Below, piece after piece: positions 20,830 to 31,642 of a stretch of DNA of 64,000 nt. Position 1 is the stretch's first letter. Every line of letters starts with the position of its first letter. The stretch comes from Lentinula raphanica (Eukaryota > Basidiomycota > Agaricomycetes > Agaricales > Omphalotaceae). The stretch lies in NCBI GenBank assembly GCA_027919835.1, contig JANVFP010000031.1, forward strand, positions 1-64,000. Direction: 5' to 3'. The position numbers and the translations under genes are program-made. The notes under the pieces are model-generated. The model ran no database searches and had not been told where the DNA came from. It worked only from the letters and a program-made list of their open reading frames with translations.

Positions 20830-22575
20830 TTAGGCCCTTGAAGAGCGCTTTCTACTCTCTCTGCGACGCTTCTGGAGCTGGTCATAGCAGGACTGGTTGT
20901 CAATGGCTCTGTGCTGTTCCCCACACTCACTGCAGTAGCCATGCTTCCTGTTATTAGGACAGGGCTCTGAACACCTCTTCTCATTCCAGAGGATACAAGG
21001 TGTGTCACGACGTTTTGAACTGGGAGAGGAAGATGATGAACTACTACCAGAAGGCCTCTTCCTAGCAGATAACAACTCTTTGAGCAGAAGAGTGTGGAAG
21101 CTCTCTGGATTGCCCAGATCAAAGGGAGTGTTGGCAGCTTTCTGCCTAGCTTCTTTATCAACCCTGATAGCCACAGATGGATCATAAGGTGAAGATCTGA
21201 AGTACTCCATAATTTGAGATTTGTATGTCTCCAGCTCAATTTTTCGATGTGGATAAACCTTGAGCAATGGAGCAGTCCAAGCTTCAAAAACTCGGAGCCA
21301 TTGGGACTCAGAAGTGACAGGAATAGACTTGAGTACTTGATCCTTACGAACCAGCTTGTACTCTGACCCAAAGTCTCTACTATCATCATAGGTAGATGAA
21401 GAGAAGCTGACCAGTGCAGCATAGACTTTGTCAAAGTCAACAAAGCGGTCCTTGACAATGAGGCGCAGCAGAGAGACAGGGAGAGGGTCAGAGAAAGGCT
21501 GAGCAGCCAAGAGTGATACAACAGGGTCCAGATTGCTTTCAGCAGCAAAGAGATTCTTGAGCTCCCAAGTTTTTTGCACATGAGCAGGAAGAGATGAGGG
21601 GCCTGATAAATGAGCCAAGTGAGGAGCAGCTTCAAGGAGTGTGGCAGGAAGCATTGAAGCAGTAACAGTAGGTTTAACAGGAGAGGCAAGAAGCATAGCC
21701 AAGGCATCTCTCCCAGCCTGTAGAATAGGCTCTGGATCTTGAGGAGCAGCACCAGAGTCAAGCTGGGCTTGCTCATCATCCAGCTCTTGAATCTGAGCTT
21801 GCATGCCAGCCCAAGCAGCCTCATTGACAGCATCCTCATGAGAGACAGCATTCTGATCTGCTGAAACAACAGTCTCCTTCCCTTTGAGTTTGTCTCTCTT
21901 AAACTGATTAGTCTCTCTCTGAATATCCATGATCTGAGACACATAGTCTTGGGATACAACAGGATCATTGGATGATATATCTCTAATAGCCAGGCTAAAG
22001 GCTTCCATAGCATTGAGCTCCTCATTTCTGAACTGTTCAACAACTTCCTGCAGAGTCCTGGCTTGTTCACTGTCTGCCTGAAACTCCAGAGCTTGCTCAG
22101 GGTCATCAGAGAGCCTGGCAGCAAGGGAGGGAGGAGGTGACAAGTGGGGAGCAGCAGAGGAAGAAGAAACATCAGAGGGATGAGGAGATACAGACCTGAA
22201 GTGGACATGAGCTCTACCCTGTTTAGAGGAGCTAGGAGCGCCCATGGAGCGCTCAGGAAGCGAGCTAGAGGTGATCTGAAAGTGAGAGGACATGTTAGAG
22301 GACTTTTGAGAGGAAGGGAGCAACTTTGATCTGGCCTGATCAGATAAGGGTTTGAGGCGAGTTTGTGCAGGATTGAGGGCTCTAGAGGCCTTAGAAGCAG
22401 TCTGATCTGCTCTGATCTTTGTGGATAAGGATTTGGGGAGAGTTTGAGCAAGATCCAGGTGCTTGAAGGGCTTAGATGAAGCCTGATCAGCATGGATCTG
22501 GCTAGTTTGGGACATGGAGGATGTAGTAGCATGGATAGCAAGAGGATCTGGTGATTCAGAGCGATGGAGAGCCAT
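20830..22575 (-). CDS. gag of host2, intact
   Basis: A 581-residue structural protein and the only full gag ORF here. The N-terminal ~150 residues are Ser/Pro/Ala-rich and low complexity. The middle (about 190-260) has a charged, probably helical stretch (NAMEAFSLAIRDISSND... QIMDIQRETNQFKRDK). The C-terminus has a Cys/His cluster (CILWNEKRCSEPC...HGYCSECGEQH...C) and ends in a basic KRRRESRKRSSRA tail, suited to nucleic-acid binding. The +1 frame, which becomes pol, is also open across nearly all of gag (22541 to 20640), so pol may be made by +1 frameshifting or internal initiation. No signal for either was identified. Confidence 0.8.
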   Translation of the reverse strand: MALHRSESPDPLAIHATTSSMSQTSQIHADQASSKPFKHLDLAQTLPKSLSTKIRADQTASKASRALNPAQTRLKPLSDQARSKLLPSSQKSSNMSSHFQITSSSLPERSMGAPSSSKQGRAHVHFRSVSPHPSDVSSSSAAPHLSPPPSLAARLSDDPEQALEFQADSEQARTLQEVVEQFRNEELNAMEAFSLAIRDISSNDPVVSQDYVSQIMDIQRETNQFKRDKLKGKETVVSADQNAVSHEDAVNEAAWAGMQAQIQELDDEQAQLDSGAAPQDPEPILQAGRDALAMLLASPVKPTVTASMLPATLLEAAPHLAHLSGPSSLPAHVQKTWELKNLFAAESNLDPVVSLLAAQPFSDPLPVSLLRLIVKDRFVDFDKVYAALVSFSSSTYDDSRDFGSEYKLVRKDQVLKSIPVTSESQWLRVFEAWTAPLLKVYPHRKIELETYKSQIMEYFRSSPYDPSVAIRVDKEARQKAANTPFDLGNPESFHTLLLKELLSARKRPSGSSSSSSSPSSKRRDTPCILWNEKRCSEPCPNNRKHGYCSECGEQHRAIDNQSCYDQLQKRRRESRKRSSRA

Positions 22576-22751
22576 ACAGAGTGTTGAGATGAAGATGGTG
22601 CTCAGGGAGAGCAGGAGGATGAAGGAAAAACAGTCAGATCAAGGTTAGATCTATGTAGATCAGAGTTAGTACAATGCAGAGGCTTATCAGACATGATCAG
22701 AGCATACTGAGACACCAAAAACCCAAGATCTAGCAAAGGAATCAACTTCTA

Positions 22752-22949
22752 CATCAGGAAAAATACCTCAGCTCCAAAGACTCTAGAGACACCCCCCAAA
22801 AGCCCTGAGATCTTTGAAGTGCTCCAGAGAATCTGAAAGCACTTTGAGGATGCCTGGAGAAACTCAAAGTGCTTTCAAAATCTCTGGTGTCTCCAGGCTT
22901 TGTGGGGGTGTCTCAGGAGACTTCAGAGCCAGGAACATTTTTCCTGATG
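22752..22949 (+). mobile_element. CATCAGG-family MITE, type C
   Basis: A 198-bp element sharing TIR and the GAGACACCCCCCAAAA box with types A and B but with a different interior. TA is duplicated on each side (22750-22751, 22950-22951). The empty leader in other copies reads CTTCTACAGTGTC. Confidence 0.9.
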
Positions 22950-23950
22950 TACAGTGTCTGATCACCTTAGATCTGTCTGGATGTGCTTTGGTATCTGTTC
23001 AGTATTTTGATGGTGAAAAATGCGAAATTTCATACCAGATTCCTGTATCTGAGACACCTCTGGAAGGCCTGTAGTCTGTACAGATGGAGGAATGTGCTGG
23101 ATAGTGAAATCAGGGCTCAAATAGAGCAAGGGGACATGCAGGCAGCCTCACCCAGGTCAGAGATGGTGGGGGAAGGAAAGGAAGAATGGGAGATCAAAAA
23201 CTGATGGGCAAACTCGCTTTTACAGGCCTCTGCTCAGACCTCTGGCACCTGTAACAGCCACCATCAGGACCAGATCAACCCCATCATGATGTGCCTGATG
23301 CATGTGAAGATGGGACCATGTGCAGCTATCAGCTGATGATCCAAGCGCCCCATAAGTGCTGGGAATGTCCGAAATATTGCCAGAGACCCATGTGATGTGT
23401 CTAGGCATGGTCCAGAGTGATCTAGAGGCTCTGGGAGTGAAATAACACTCAAGTCCGCTTTTTGTGTTTTGAGTGTGCAACTTGAAATGACGATTGCGGA
23501 AGAACTAGTGAACCAAATGCCTTTAAATTTGTTCTCATCCCGAAGAGGACATGGAGCCGCACATTATTTTTACTTAAGACACCTAAGGGATCCGTCCAGA
23601 ACTGCGTTGCATAGAGCGAAGTGTAAATCAAAAGCTCTACCAGACCATTCTGAGCACTTTGGTGAAAAAGTGTGCATAACTCCACACAGACTGGGTATCA
23701 TCACTAGGTCATAGTGGACAACTTGTAGGGGCAATAGAGCTCTGTATGCGTGCACCGTATAGTGGCAAGAGCTCTTGAGGGTAGCCAGCAATTAAGTGTA
23801 TTCATGTACACATTAGGCATGATGAAGGTGAAGACCTTCATGTACATACCTGTTGTGATGAATAGTGCACTATAATTGCTGGGAGATGATCTGTTGTTTG
23901 CAGAGGCCTGCAGAAAGGCTCCCTACCCTTGGAATCCGCCTTCATGTTGA

Positions 23951-24560
23951 CCTTGCTATGAAGCAGAGTGGGAAGAGGAATGCAAGCAGAAAGTAGAGAA
24001 CTATGTCACTGAGGAAGTGGACATTGCTGCACTTAAAGCTCACAGAGATCAGAAAGTAGCTGCTGGGAGATGGTCAGAAGCACTACCAGAAGACTTTGTA
24101 CTATTACCTGGCATGCCAAAGGTTTCCCCTATGTTTGTAGTCTGGCAGAAGGGGAAAGCCAGAGTTGTCATGGACCAAACTGCATCAGGTCTTAATGATG
24201 GTATCCCTAGAGAGGAGGCCAAAGTCGAATATGATGACATGCACACTTTTGGCCAGGTGCTCAATGATGTTATCAAAGAGCATCCTAATGAGGAGCTTGT
24301 GCTATTCAAGAGTGATGTAGCTAAAGCTTTCCTCAATCTGCCTGCTCATCCTCTCTGGCAACTTTGTCAAGTTGTATCTGTTGAAGGAAGATTTCATATT
24401 GTTAGGAGATTAGTCTTTGGGACTAGAACATCTCCTCACTGTTGGTGCTCTGTGTCAGCACTTCTGTGTTGGTTTGGAACAGAGAAGCTAAGAATCCCCA
24501 ATCTACATGTCTACATGGATGACTTCTTTGGCTGGGACTTCAAGAGGAATCTGATCACCT
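23951..24560 (+). pseudogene. host1 pol fragment, piece 3 (RT)
   Basis: Continues host1 pol from piece 2. It contains RT motif A (KSDVAKAFLNL) and motif C (YMDDFFG) and breaks at GATCACC, where E7 is inserted. It reads in frame from 24017 except for local changes such as an extra codon in GMPKVSP. Confidence 0.8.
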
Positions 24561-25537
24561 ACACAACACAGTTCTGGACGGATCCCTTAGGTATCCTAAG
24601 TGAAAATGTGCGGCTCCATGTCCTCTTCGGGATGAGAACAAATTTGAAGGCATTTGGTTCACTAGTTCTTCCGCAATCGTCATTTCAAGTTGCACACTCA
24701 AAACACAAAAAGCGGACTTGAGTGTTATTTCACTCCCAGAGCCTCTAGATCACTCTGAACCATGCCTAGACACATCACATGGGTCTCTGGCAATATTTCG
24801 GACATTCCCAGCACTTATGGGGCGCTTGGATCATCAGCTGATAGCTGCACATGGTCCCATCTTCACATGCATTAGGCATATTATGATGGGGTTGATCTGG
24901 TCCTGATGGTGGCTGTTACAGGTGCCAGAGGTCTGAGCAGAGGCCTGTAAAAGCGAGTTTGCCCATCAGTTTTTGATCTCCCATTCTTCCTTTCCTTCCC
25001 CCACCATCTCTGACCTGGGTGAGGCTGCCTGCATGTCCCCTTGCTCTATTTGAGCCCTGATTTCACTATCCAGCACATTCCTCCATCTGTACAGACTACA
25101 GGCCTTCCAGAGGTGTCTCAGATACAGGAATCTGGTATGAAATTTCGCATTTTTCACCATCAAGACACTGAACAGATACCAAAGCACATCCAGACAGATC
25201 TAAGGTGATCAGACACTGTAGAAGTTGATTCCTTTGCTAGATCTTGGGTTTTTGGTGTCTCAGTGCGCTCTGATCATGTCTGATAAGCCTCTACATTGTA
25301 CTAACTTTTATCTACATAGATCTAACCTTGATCTGACTGTTTTTCCTTCACCCTCCCTCCTCTCCCTCATATCATGTATGTTCTCATTGTTTGTATATAT
25401 GTAGTGGTATGTAGCTACAACCTTACCTATCCTGTACCATTATGTAGCCCTCCATGATCCGCTCTGAATGTTATGGGCTTTGGCCCAGTGTTGGCTAACT
25501 CTAACTTCCTGTCCCACCTGAGTGCAAAAGGCAGAGG
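24561..25537 (+). mobile_element. 5'-truncated short YR-element, copy E7
   Basis: Begins inside the 5' module (ACACAACACAGTTCTGG) rather than at TCGACATG, then has leader, short-form segment and 3' module to GGCAGAGG (25537). RT sequence resumes immediately with TTTCATGGC. No target bases are lost or duplicated, so it probably inserted already truncated. Confidence 0.75.
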
Positions 25538-25829
25538 TTTCATGGCAAGAAGTATCCCAAGAGACAAGTACAGCTTCTAGTCTTTTGGGACATAATTGAC
25601 TGCCCCTATGATGACAGAAAACAAGACTGGTGAGTCTGGCTCTTAATTATTGGCTTCTTGACAGATATCATGAAGGGTTCTATTTCTTTGACTCAAGAGT
25701 CTATTGATGGACATGTAGAAGCCATCCATGCATTCCTTTCATCTCCCAATCAGAAAGCCGCACTCAGAGACTGGCAGCACCTCACAAGTTCTTTGAACTG
25801 GTCACTCAATATTCTTCCATGGGCCAGGC
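25538..25829 (+). pseudogene. host1 pol fragment, piece 4
   Basis: Downstream of RT (GSISLTQESIDG, AALRDWQHLTSSLNWSL). A TGG-to-TGA change after KQDW (about 25630) is a nonsense mutation. It is cut by E8 at GGGCCAGGC. Confidence 0.75.
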
Positions 25830-26403
25830 TCGACATGAAGCCGGATTCCAAGGGTAGGGAGCCTTTCTGCAGGCCTCTGCAAACCACAGATCATTTCCCA
25901 GCAATTATAGTGCACTATTCATCACAACAGGTATGTACATGAAGGTCTTCACTTTCATCATACCCAATGTGTACATGAATACACTTAATTGCTGGCCACC
26001 CTCAAGTGCTCTTGCCACTATACTGTGCACGCATACAGAGCTCTATTGTCCCTACAAGTTGTTTACCATGACCTAGTAATGATACTCACTCTGTCTGGAG
26101 TTATGCATACTTTTTCACTAAAGTGTTCAGAATGGTCTGGTAGAGCTTTTGATTTACATTTCACTCTACACCACGCAGTTCTGGTCGGATCCCCTAGGTG
26201 TCTCAAGTGAAAATATGCGGCTCCATGTCCTCTTTGGGATGAAAACAAATTTGAAAGCATTTGGTTCACTGGTTCTCCCACAATCATCATTTCGAGTTGC
26301 ACACTCAAAACACAAAAAGGGAACTTGAGTGTTATTTCACTCCCAGAGTCTCTAGATCACTCTGGACCATGCCTAGACACATCACATGGGTCTCTGGATA
26401 TAG
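25830..26403 (+). mobile_element. 3'-truncated YR-element, copy E8 (5' module only)
   Basis: Starts at TCGACATGAAG (25830) and matches the 5' module up to GGGTCTCTGGATATA (26403), where the AT-rich element begins. Whether the truncation came from insertion of that element cannot be told, as no distal part is seen downstream. Confidence 0.7.
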
Positions 26404-28690
26404 ATTACTTCGTGAAGTAACCTGAGTGACTCTCGAAGCTCTGAAAACCCTTTTGGGCAGACCAGTAGGGCTCCAGGGGGTGCTCAGCTATTTAGTATAT
26501 TTATTAATATTCAATGATTCTTTTATTATTTGATAGGTATATTATAATAAATCTACTTCGCGAAGCTATGCTGCACTTCACAAAGTAACTATGTTTATGA
26601 CAATCATGAAATCAGGTAAATTAGGGCTACATCATTATGTCATTAATTTCCTTTTTGGGTTATGATATTTTTAAATAGAAAAATGCATGTTATGACATCA
26701 TTGATTTTGGGATGGTAAAAATCACAGATGGATCCAAAAGAAGCTATATTGAGGTACTGGCTACCTCAGGCACATCAAAATTGCCTAAAAAGGAAATTGG
26801 TTTAAAAATAGAACTTGATCTCATCAGGTAGCAAAAAATCTGAAAAAATCACAAAGAGTACTCAAAAAATTTAGGGTCACCTCATTGGCCCTAAAAACGC
26901 AAAATAAAACAATACGCGACACGTGTAGAATTTATTTTCACTCCAAATCATACCAGATCCTCTATATATTGAGTATATATAATGTACATGCTATTTTTAG
27001 CACCTCTAGTACACTCAGACACTCAAAATGGCTTATATCATTCAATATATTCAGCACACTCAATGCTTATTATACTTAACACATTTAACAATAAAAAAAT
27101 TCAAAATAGTAATGTATATCATACTCAACACACTCAACAATGAAAAACTTCAAAACAGTGTTCATGTGTATCATACTTAATACACATAACACACTCAACA
27201 ATGAAAAACCTTGAAACAGTGTTCATGTGTATTATACTTAACATACTCAACACACTTAACAATGAAAAAACTCAGAACAGTGCTCATTACATGATTCAGA
27301 TAGCTATCATGAAGGTTGGGCTCTGTGATACACAAGTACATGTTTCATGTACACTATAGATGCCTACACTTACATGTAACAATAGATGTCATATTCAATG
27401 ACCCCCATTACAGATCTCTTGGCTGTATCACATAGAGTTAGCATAGAATAGGCTGTAGGATGACTCTTTTCATGACTCAGCAGTAATTTGACTTCATAAC
27501 ATGGGTGTATGCACTGTCATTTACATAAAACACTGTTATATTACAAAAGATCACAATTTAGCTAGCCCCACAGGTGGTATTTTTGGGTTCTCTGAGTTGT
27601 ATCTAGAGGAATATGATATAAACAACAGCCTGACACAATATAGAGCCCACACAAATATTATTGAGGGTGCTATCAATGAATTTCGACTCAAAAACACCAA
27701 ATACTAAGCGCCCATAAGTGCCCAAAACTCATTGTTATCAGTGTATTATAGTATGACAATGAGTGTGTTATGTATATCAAGTAATATTGTTCCGACTTTT
27801 TAACTGTTAAGGGTGTTAAGTATAGTGACTGATAACTCTGTTTTGAGTATTTATTGTCAACTATGTTAGATATAATACATATCACTACTGTTCTGAGTTT
27901 TAGTGTGTTAGGTGTGATAAGTACCAAGTGTACTGGTACATATTGAGTAATATAAATTGGTCTAAGTGTTCAAGGGTACTAGATGTGCTAAAAATATCAT
28001 GTACATTATATTTACTCAATATTGTCAGTTTGATATGATTCTTAAATGATATAAGCTATTCTGAGTGATTGAGGGTGCTAGAGGTGCTAAAAATAGTATG
28101 TACATCATATATACTGACTGTATAGTGAATTTAGTATGATTTGAAGTAATAAAATTTTTTACACTTGTCACGTATTTTTTTTATTTTGTGTTTTCAAGGC
28201 CAATGAGGCACCTCTGGATTTTTTTAATTATTTTTAGGATTTTTTTCAGATTTTTTTGCTACAAGATAACATCATGATCAAATTTTTCTTTTTTTGGTAA
28301 TTTTGCTGTCCCTGGACCTGCAATAGGCTGTTCCCTAATATTTTTAGCATTTTGAGTGATTTTTTGGCTATTTTTAGCACCTAGATTGACCCCACATCAT
28401 TTTTACCATATGAGGTCATTTGCTTACATACCCTGATCTGACCTAATCTGGCTTTTTTAGGATTTTTTAGATTTTTTATAAATTTTTGAGTTTTTTTGAA
28501 AATGTACTACTTATTTAATATTTGGATAATTATTAATTACCCAAAACAGTAAATATAGGCTCCATGTCACAGCTGGTGACAGGCATGACCACCCCCCGGA
28601 GCCATTTTCGGAGCCCCCTCTGAGTTATCCGAGCAGGTTTTTTCAAACGTTCCTCGATAACTTATCAGTAGTTCTTACAAAAGCTTTACA
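26404..28690. mobile_element. AT-rich inverted-repeat element T1 (non-coding)
   Basis: About 2.3 kb, rich in poly-T and poly-A. The left part has short direct units (AATGAAAAAC...CAGTGTTCATGTGTAT) at 27100-27290. These recur as reverse complement in the right part (27760-27910), so it is a long imperfect palindrome centred near 27400. It is closely related to the core of the palindromic element at 32391-35388. Small palindromes such as ACTTCGTGAAGT lie near the left end. I see no credible coding sequence. The exact termini are uncertain. Confidence 0.6.
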
Positions 28691-28893
28691 GTATCCTGTG
28701 GAATTCAATTCGCACAGCTGAGACGAGGTTGTCTGTGTACACAATATATGCACATGTGTACGCCCAAAGAAAGAATGGTAGCCCAGAGTCATGGAGAATG
28801 GTTCAGACGTGCTCGAATGTGATGCCATGCTTTCATTCAGCTACACCATTGGCAGCAGAGGAGTAGGGTGGAATGATCTCCAGGATGGTCCCC
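28691..28893 (-). pseudogene. Copia integrase remnant
   Basis: Minus-strand translation gives NGVAE, two in-frame stops, then ILHDSGLP, the hallmark end of a Ty1/copia integrase core (NGVAER...ML..SGLP). Only about 70 codons remain, between two AT-rich elements. It differs from the Copia at 30.3-37.9 kb. Confidence 0.6.
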
Positions 28894-30280
28894 CATCAGT
28901 ATCCTTGCATTACATGGACATATGCATTGACATTTGTATAAAACACTGTTATATTTCAAAAGATCACAATATAGCCAGCCCCACAGGTTGAATTTTCAAG
29001 TTCTCTGAATTGTATCTAGAAGAATATGATATAGACAACATCCTGACACAATATAGAGCCCACACAAAAATTATTGAGTGTGCTATTAATGAATTTCGAC
29101 TCAAAAACACCAAATAAGCGCCCAAAACTCGTTGTTATGAGTGTGTTATAGTATAACAATTGTTCCGACTTTTTGACTGTTAAGTGTGTTAAGTATAGTG
29201 ACTGATAACACTGTTTTAAGTATTTTCATTGTCAACTGTGTTAAGTATATAATACATATAAGTACTGTTATAAGTTTTAGTGTGTTAGGTGTAATAAGTG
29301 TTAAGTGTACTGAACATATTGAGAAATATAAATTGTTTTAAGTTATCAAGGGTACTAAGTGTTCTAAAAATATCATGTACAAAATATTTACTCCCCAAAA
29401 TATTCAGTTTGGTATGATTCTTGAGTGATATAAGTGATTGAGGGTACTAGGGGTGCTATAAATAGCATATACATGATATATACTGACTGTGTAGTAGATT
29501 TGGTATGATTTGGAGTGATGTTGTTTTTCAATTGTATCATGTAAATTTTTTTATTTTGCATTTTCCAGGCCAATGAGGCACCCCAGAATTTTTTGAGTAT
29601 TTTTTATGATTTTTTCAGATTTTTTGCTATCAGATGAGATAAAGTTCTATTTTTAGCCCAATAAAGGTACTAGGATGCTAAATATAGCATATACATCATA
29701 TATACTGACTGTATAGTGGATTTGGACTGATGAAAATTTTTACACTTGTCGCGTATTTTTTTTTATTTTGCATTTTCAGGGCCAACAAGACACCCCTGAA
29801 TTTTTTGACTATTTTTAGGATTTTTTTTCAGATTTTTTGCTACAAGATGAGATCATAATCAGTTGTTTCCTTTTTTGGTAATTTTGATGTGCCTGGGCCT
29901 GCAATAGGCTCTGTACCATCCCTAAATATTTTTTGCATTTTTAGTAATTTTTTGGGCTATTTTTAGTACCTACATTGGCCCTACATCATTTTTTATCATA
30001 TGAGGTCATTTGCTTACATATCCTGATCTGACCTAATCAGGCCATTTTAGGTTTTTTATGAATTTTTATGAATTTTTGAGTTTTTTTGAAAATGTACTGC
30101 TTATTTAATATCTGGATGATTATTAATTACCCAAAACAGTAAATATAAGCCATATGTGACAGGTGGTGACAGGCATGACCACCCCCCGGGCCATTTCCGG
30201 GACCTCCGGGTTATCACAACTATTTGCAATAGGTACCTGATAACTTATCAGTGTTTTTTACAAAAGCTTTACTGTATCCT
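28894..30280. mobile_element. AT-rich element T2 (half copy)
   Basis: Homologous to the right half of T1, starting near its loop (CCATCAGTAT) and ending with the same GATAACTTATCAG...TTTACAAAAGCTTTAC segment as T1. It contains poly-T tracts, a duplicated GGTGACAGGCATGACC box (also in T1 near 28575), and no coding sequence. It truncates the adjacent Copia before its reverse transcriptase. Confidence 0.55.
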
Positions 30281-31630
30281 GTGGGGATTAAAGGGACTTC
30301 ATCAGGGTTCAAGTTTCCGGCCCACTGTTCGCCGCTTTGTCGAGCTTTCTCCTCTTCTTCTTGGTACATTCTCGACTCGATAATAGCTCTAGTGGGGTGT
30401 CGGACACAAGTCAATCTCCTGGTTGGTTCGGCGATAATTCTCTTGGTCTGAGTATGATGAGGATGACGGGGAATTGGATTTTCAGCTTCATTTTGAATTT
30501 CTTCATTGTGATTCTTTTCCAGATTGCCAAGGTTGCCGGTGTCCATCACCTGATTTTGGTTATCGCTTATCTCCCCCTCTGTTGTTGACTTTGAAGTCGT
30601 CGGATACTGAAGAAATGCTATATCTCTATCCTCATCCATCTCCCCCTTGACTTCGGAAGTCCAGTGACCAGAACCTTCCTCAAACAACGTGTCCTGGGAA
30701 CGAAGAACCTCGTCTGAGCCCATCACCTTGCATCTATGTATTCCAGGAGCCTCATAGCCAATAAAATGACATTTGATGGACCTCTCGTCGAACTTGCTGA
30801 TCCCTTTTTCTTCGGGGATTTTGGCATAGCACTGGCATCCCCAGACTCATAGATGACCTACATCCTGTTTTTTCTTTGTTCAGTTTTCTTCAGGGATAGT
30901 GCCGGGATGACGAGTAGAAGGAAGAAGGTTTCCTAGATACGTCGCTGCAGCGAATGCTTCACACCACCATCTAACACCTAACCCAAATTCTCTCATCATA
31001 GCTCTGGTCAATCTGGTGAGTACACCGATTGCCCTCTCGGCTACTCCATTTGATGAGGACAAATATGCAGCGGTAAATTCGTGGATTACTCCTCTGGCTT
31101 TGAACCACGTAGCCCAAATATGACCTCGAAATTCAGGCGCGTTATTGGTTCTCACCTGCATCAGCTTCTGGCCAGTTTGGTGTTCGGCCATGGTCGTGAA
31201 ATTGTCAAGATTGTGAAGAGTAGTCCCGGCAGTTCAATTGGGTGTGAAGTATGAAAACTTCTTGGCCGTCCCTCCATCCACAAGAACCATGGCATAGTAA
31301 TTCCCTCCAACAGATGGAACATGAGATGGGCCAAATATGTCAAGACAGACCCGTTCAAGAGGTTCAGTCTCTACGTCAGGGTCTCCATCGAAAGGGCGTC
31401 TTTTGTGATTGGCTATGGTGCAATCCTTGCACTGCAACTTCTTGCCGTTCTCAATCTTTAGTCCATCAAGGAGTTCTATGGCCTGTCCGATATGGCTAAA
31501 TCCAGCGTGTCCAAATCATCGGTGCCACAAATTTTGGTCGCCTGGAGACGTCAAGGAACAAGCAGTGAGAGCAGTAGCACCATCCCCCACAAAAGATCCC
31601 TCAAGGAGATATAAGCCGTCGACGAGTTTC
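30281..31630 (-). pseudogene. Copia pol remnant: GAG-pre-integrase and integrase
   Basis: Minus strand, in broken frames. It has the pre-integrase zinc-finger part (CKDCTIANHKRRPF), integrase D1 (ERVCLDIFGPS), the second catalytic motif RTNNAPEF, where the expected Asp is Asn, and SSNGVAERA with the catalytic Glu. An acidic linker follows (DEVLRSQDTLFEEGS...), ending where RT should start. Stops and frameshifts split it (30220-30726, 30880-31191, 31234-31437). It is continuous with the gag part at 36604-37865 apart from the palindromic insert. Confidence 0.8.
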
Positions 31631-31642
31631 CACTTCAGGCAC

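Larger units (their letters stand above)
10716..23950 (-). mobile_element. YR retrotransposon copy host2 (full length, split by E5/E6)
   Basis: A minus-strand element from CCTCTGCC (10716) to the 5' terminus ATGTTGA (23950, a one-base variant of ATGTCGA). Once the plus-strand insert 13697-20750 is removed it has 5' module, leader (with a MITE at 22752-22949), intact gag (20830-22575), pol with one nonsense codon, intact YR (10914-11933) and 3' module. It is the best-preserved copy in the window. It inserted into host1: GGATTCTGG before it and CCTTGCTATGAAG after it rejoin to homologous coding sequence with no duplicated bases. Confidence 0.85.

Noticed and set aside
1..26403. An LTR-retrotransposon reading of the repeated terminal modules.
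   Set aside because: Each element has different modules at its two ends, insertions leave no duplication, and the coding region has a tyrosine recombinase instead of a DDE integrase. The direct repeats arise from tandem and nested copies.
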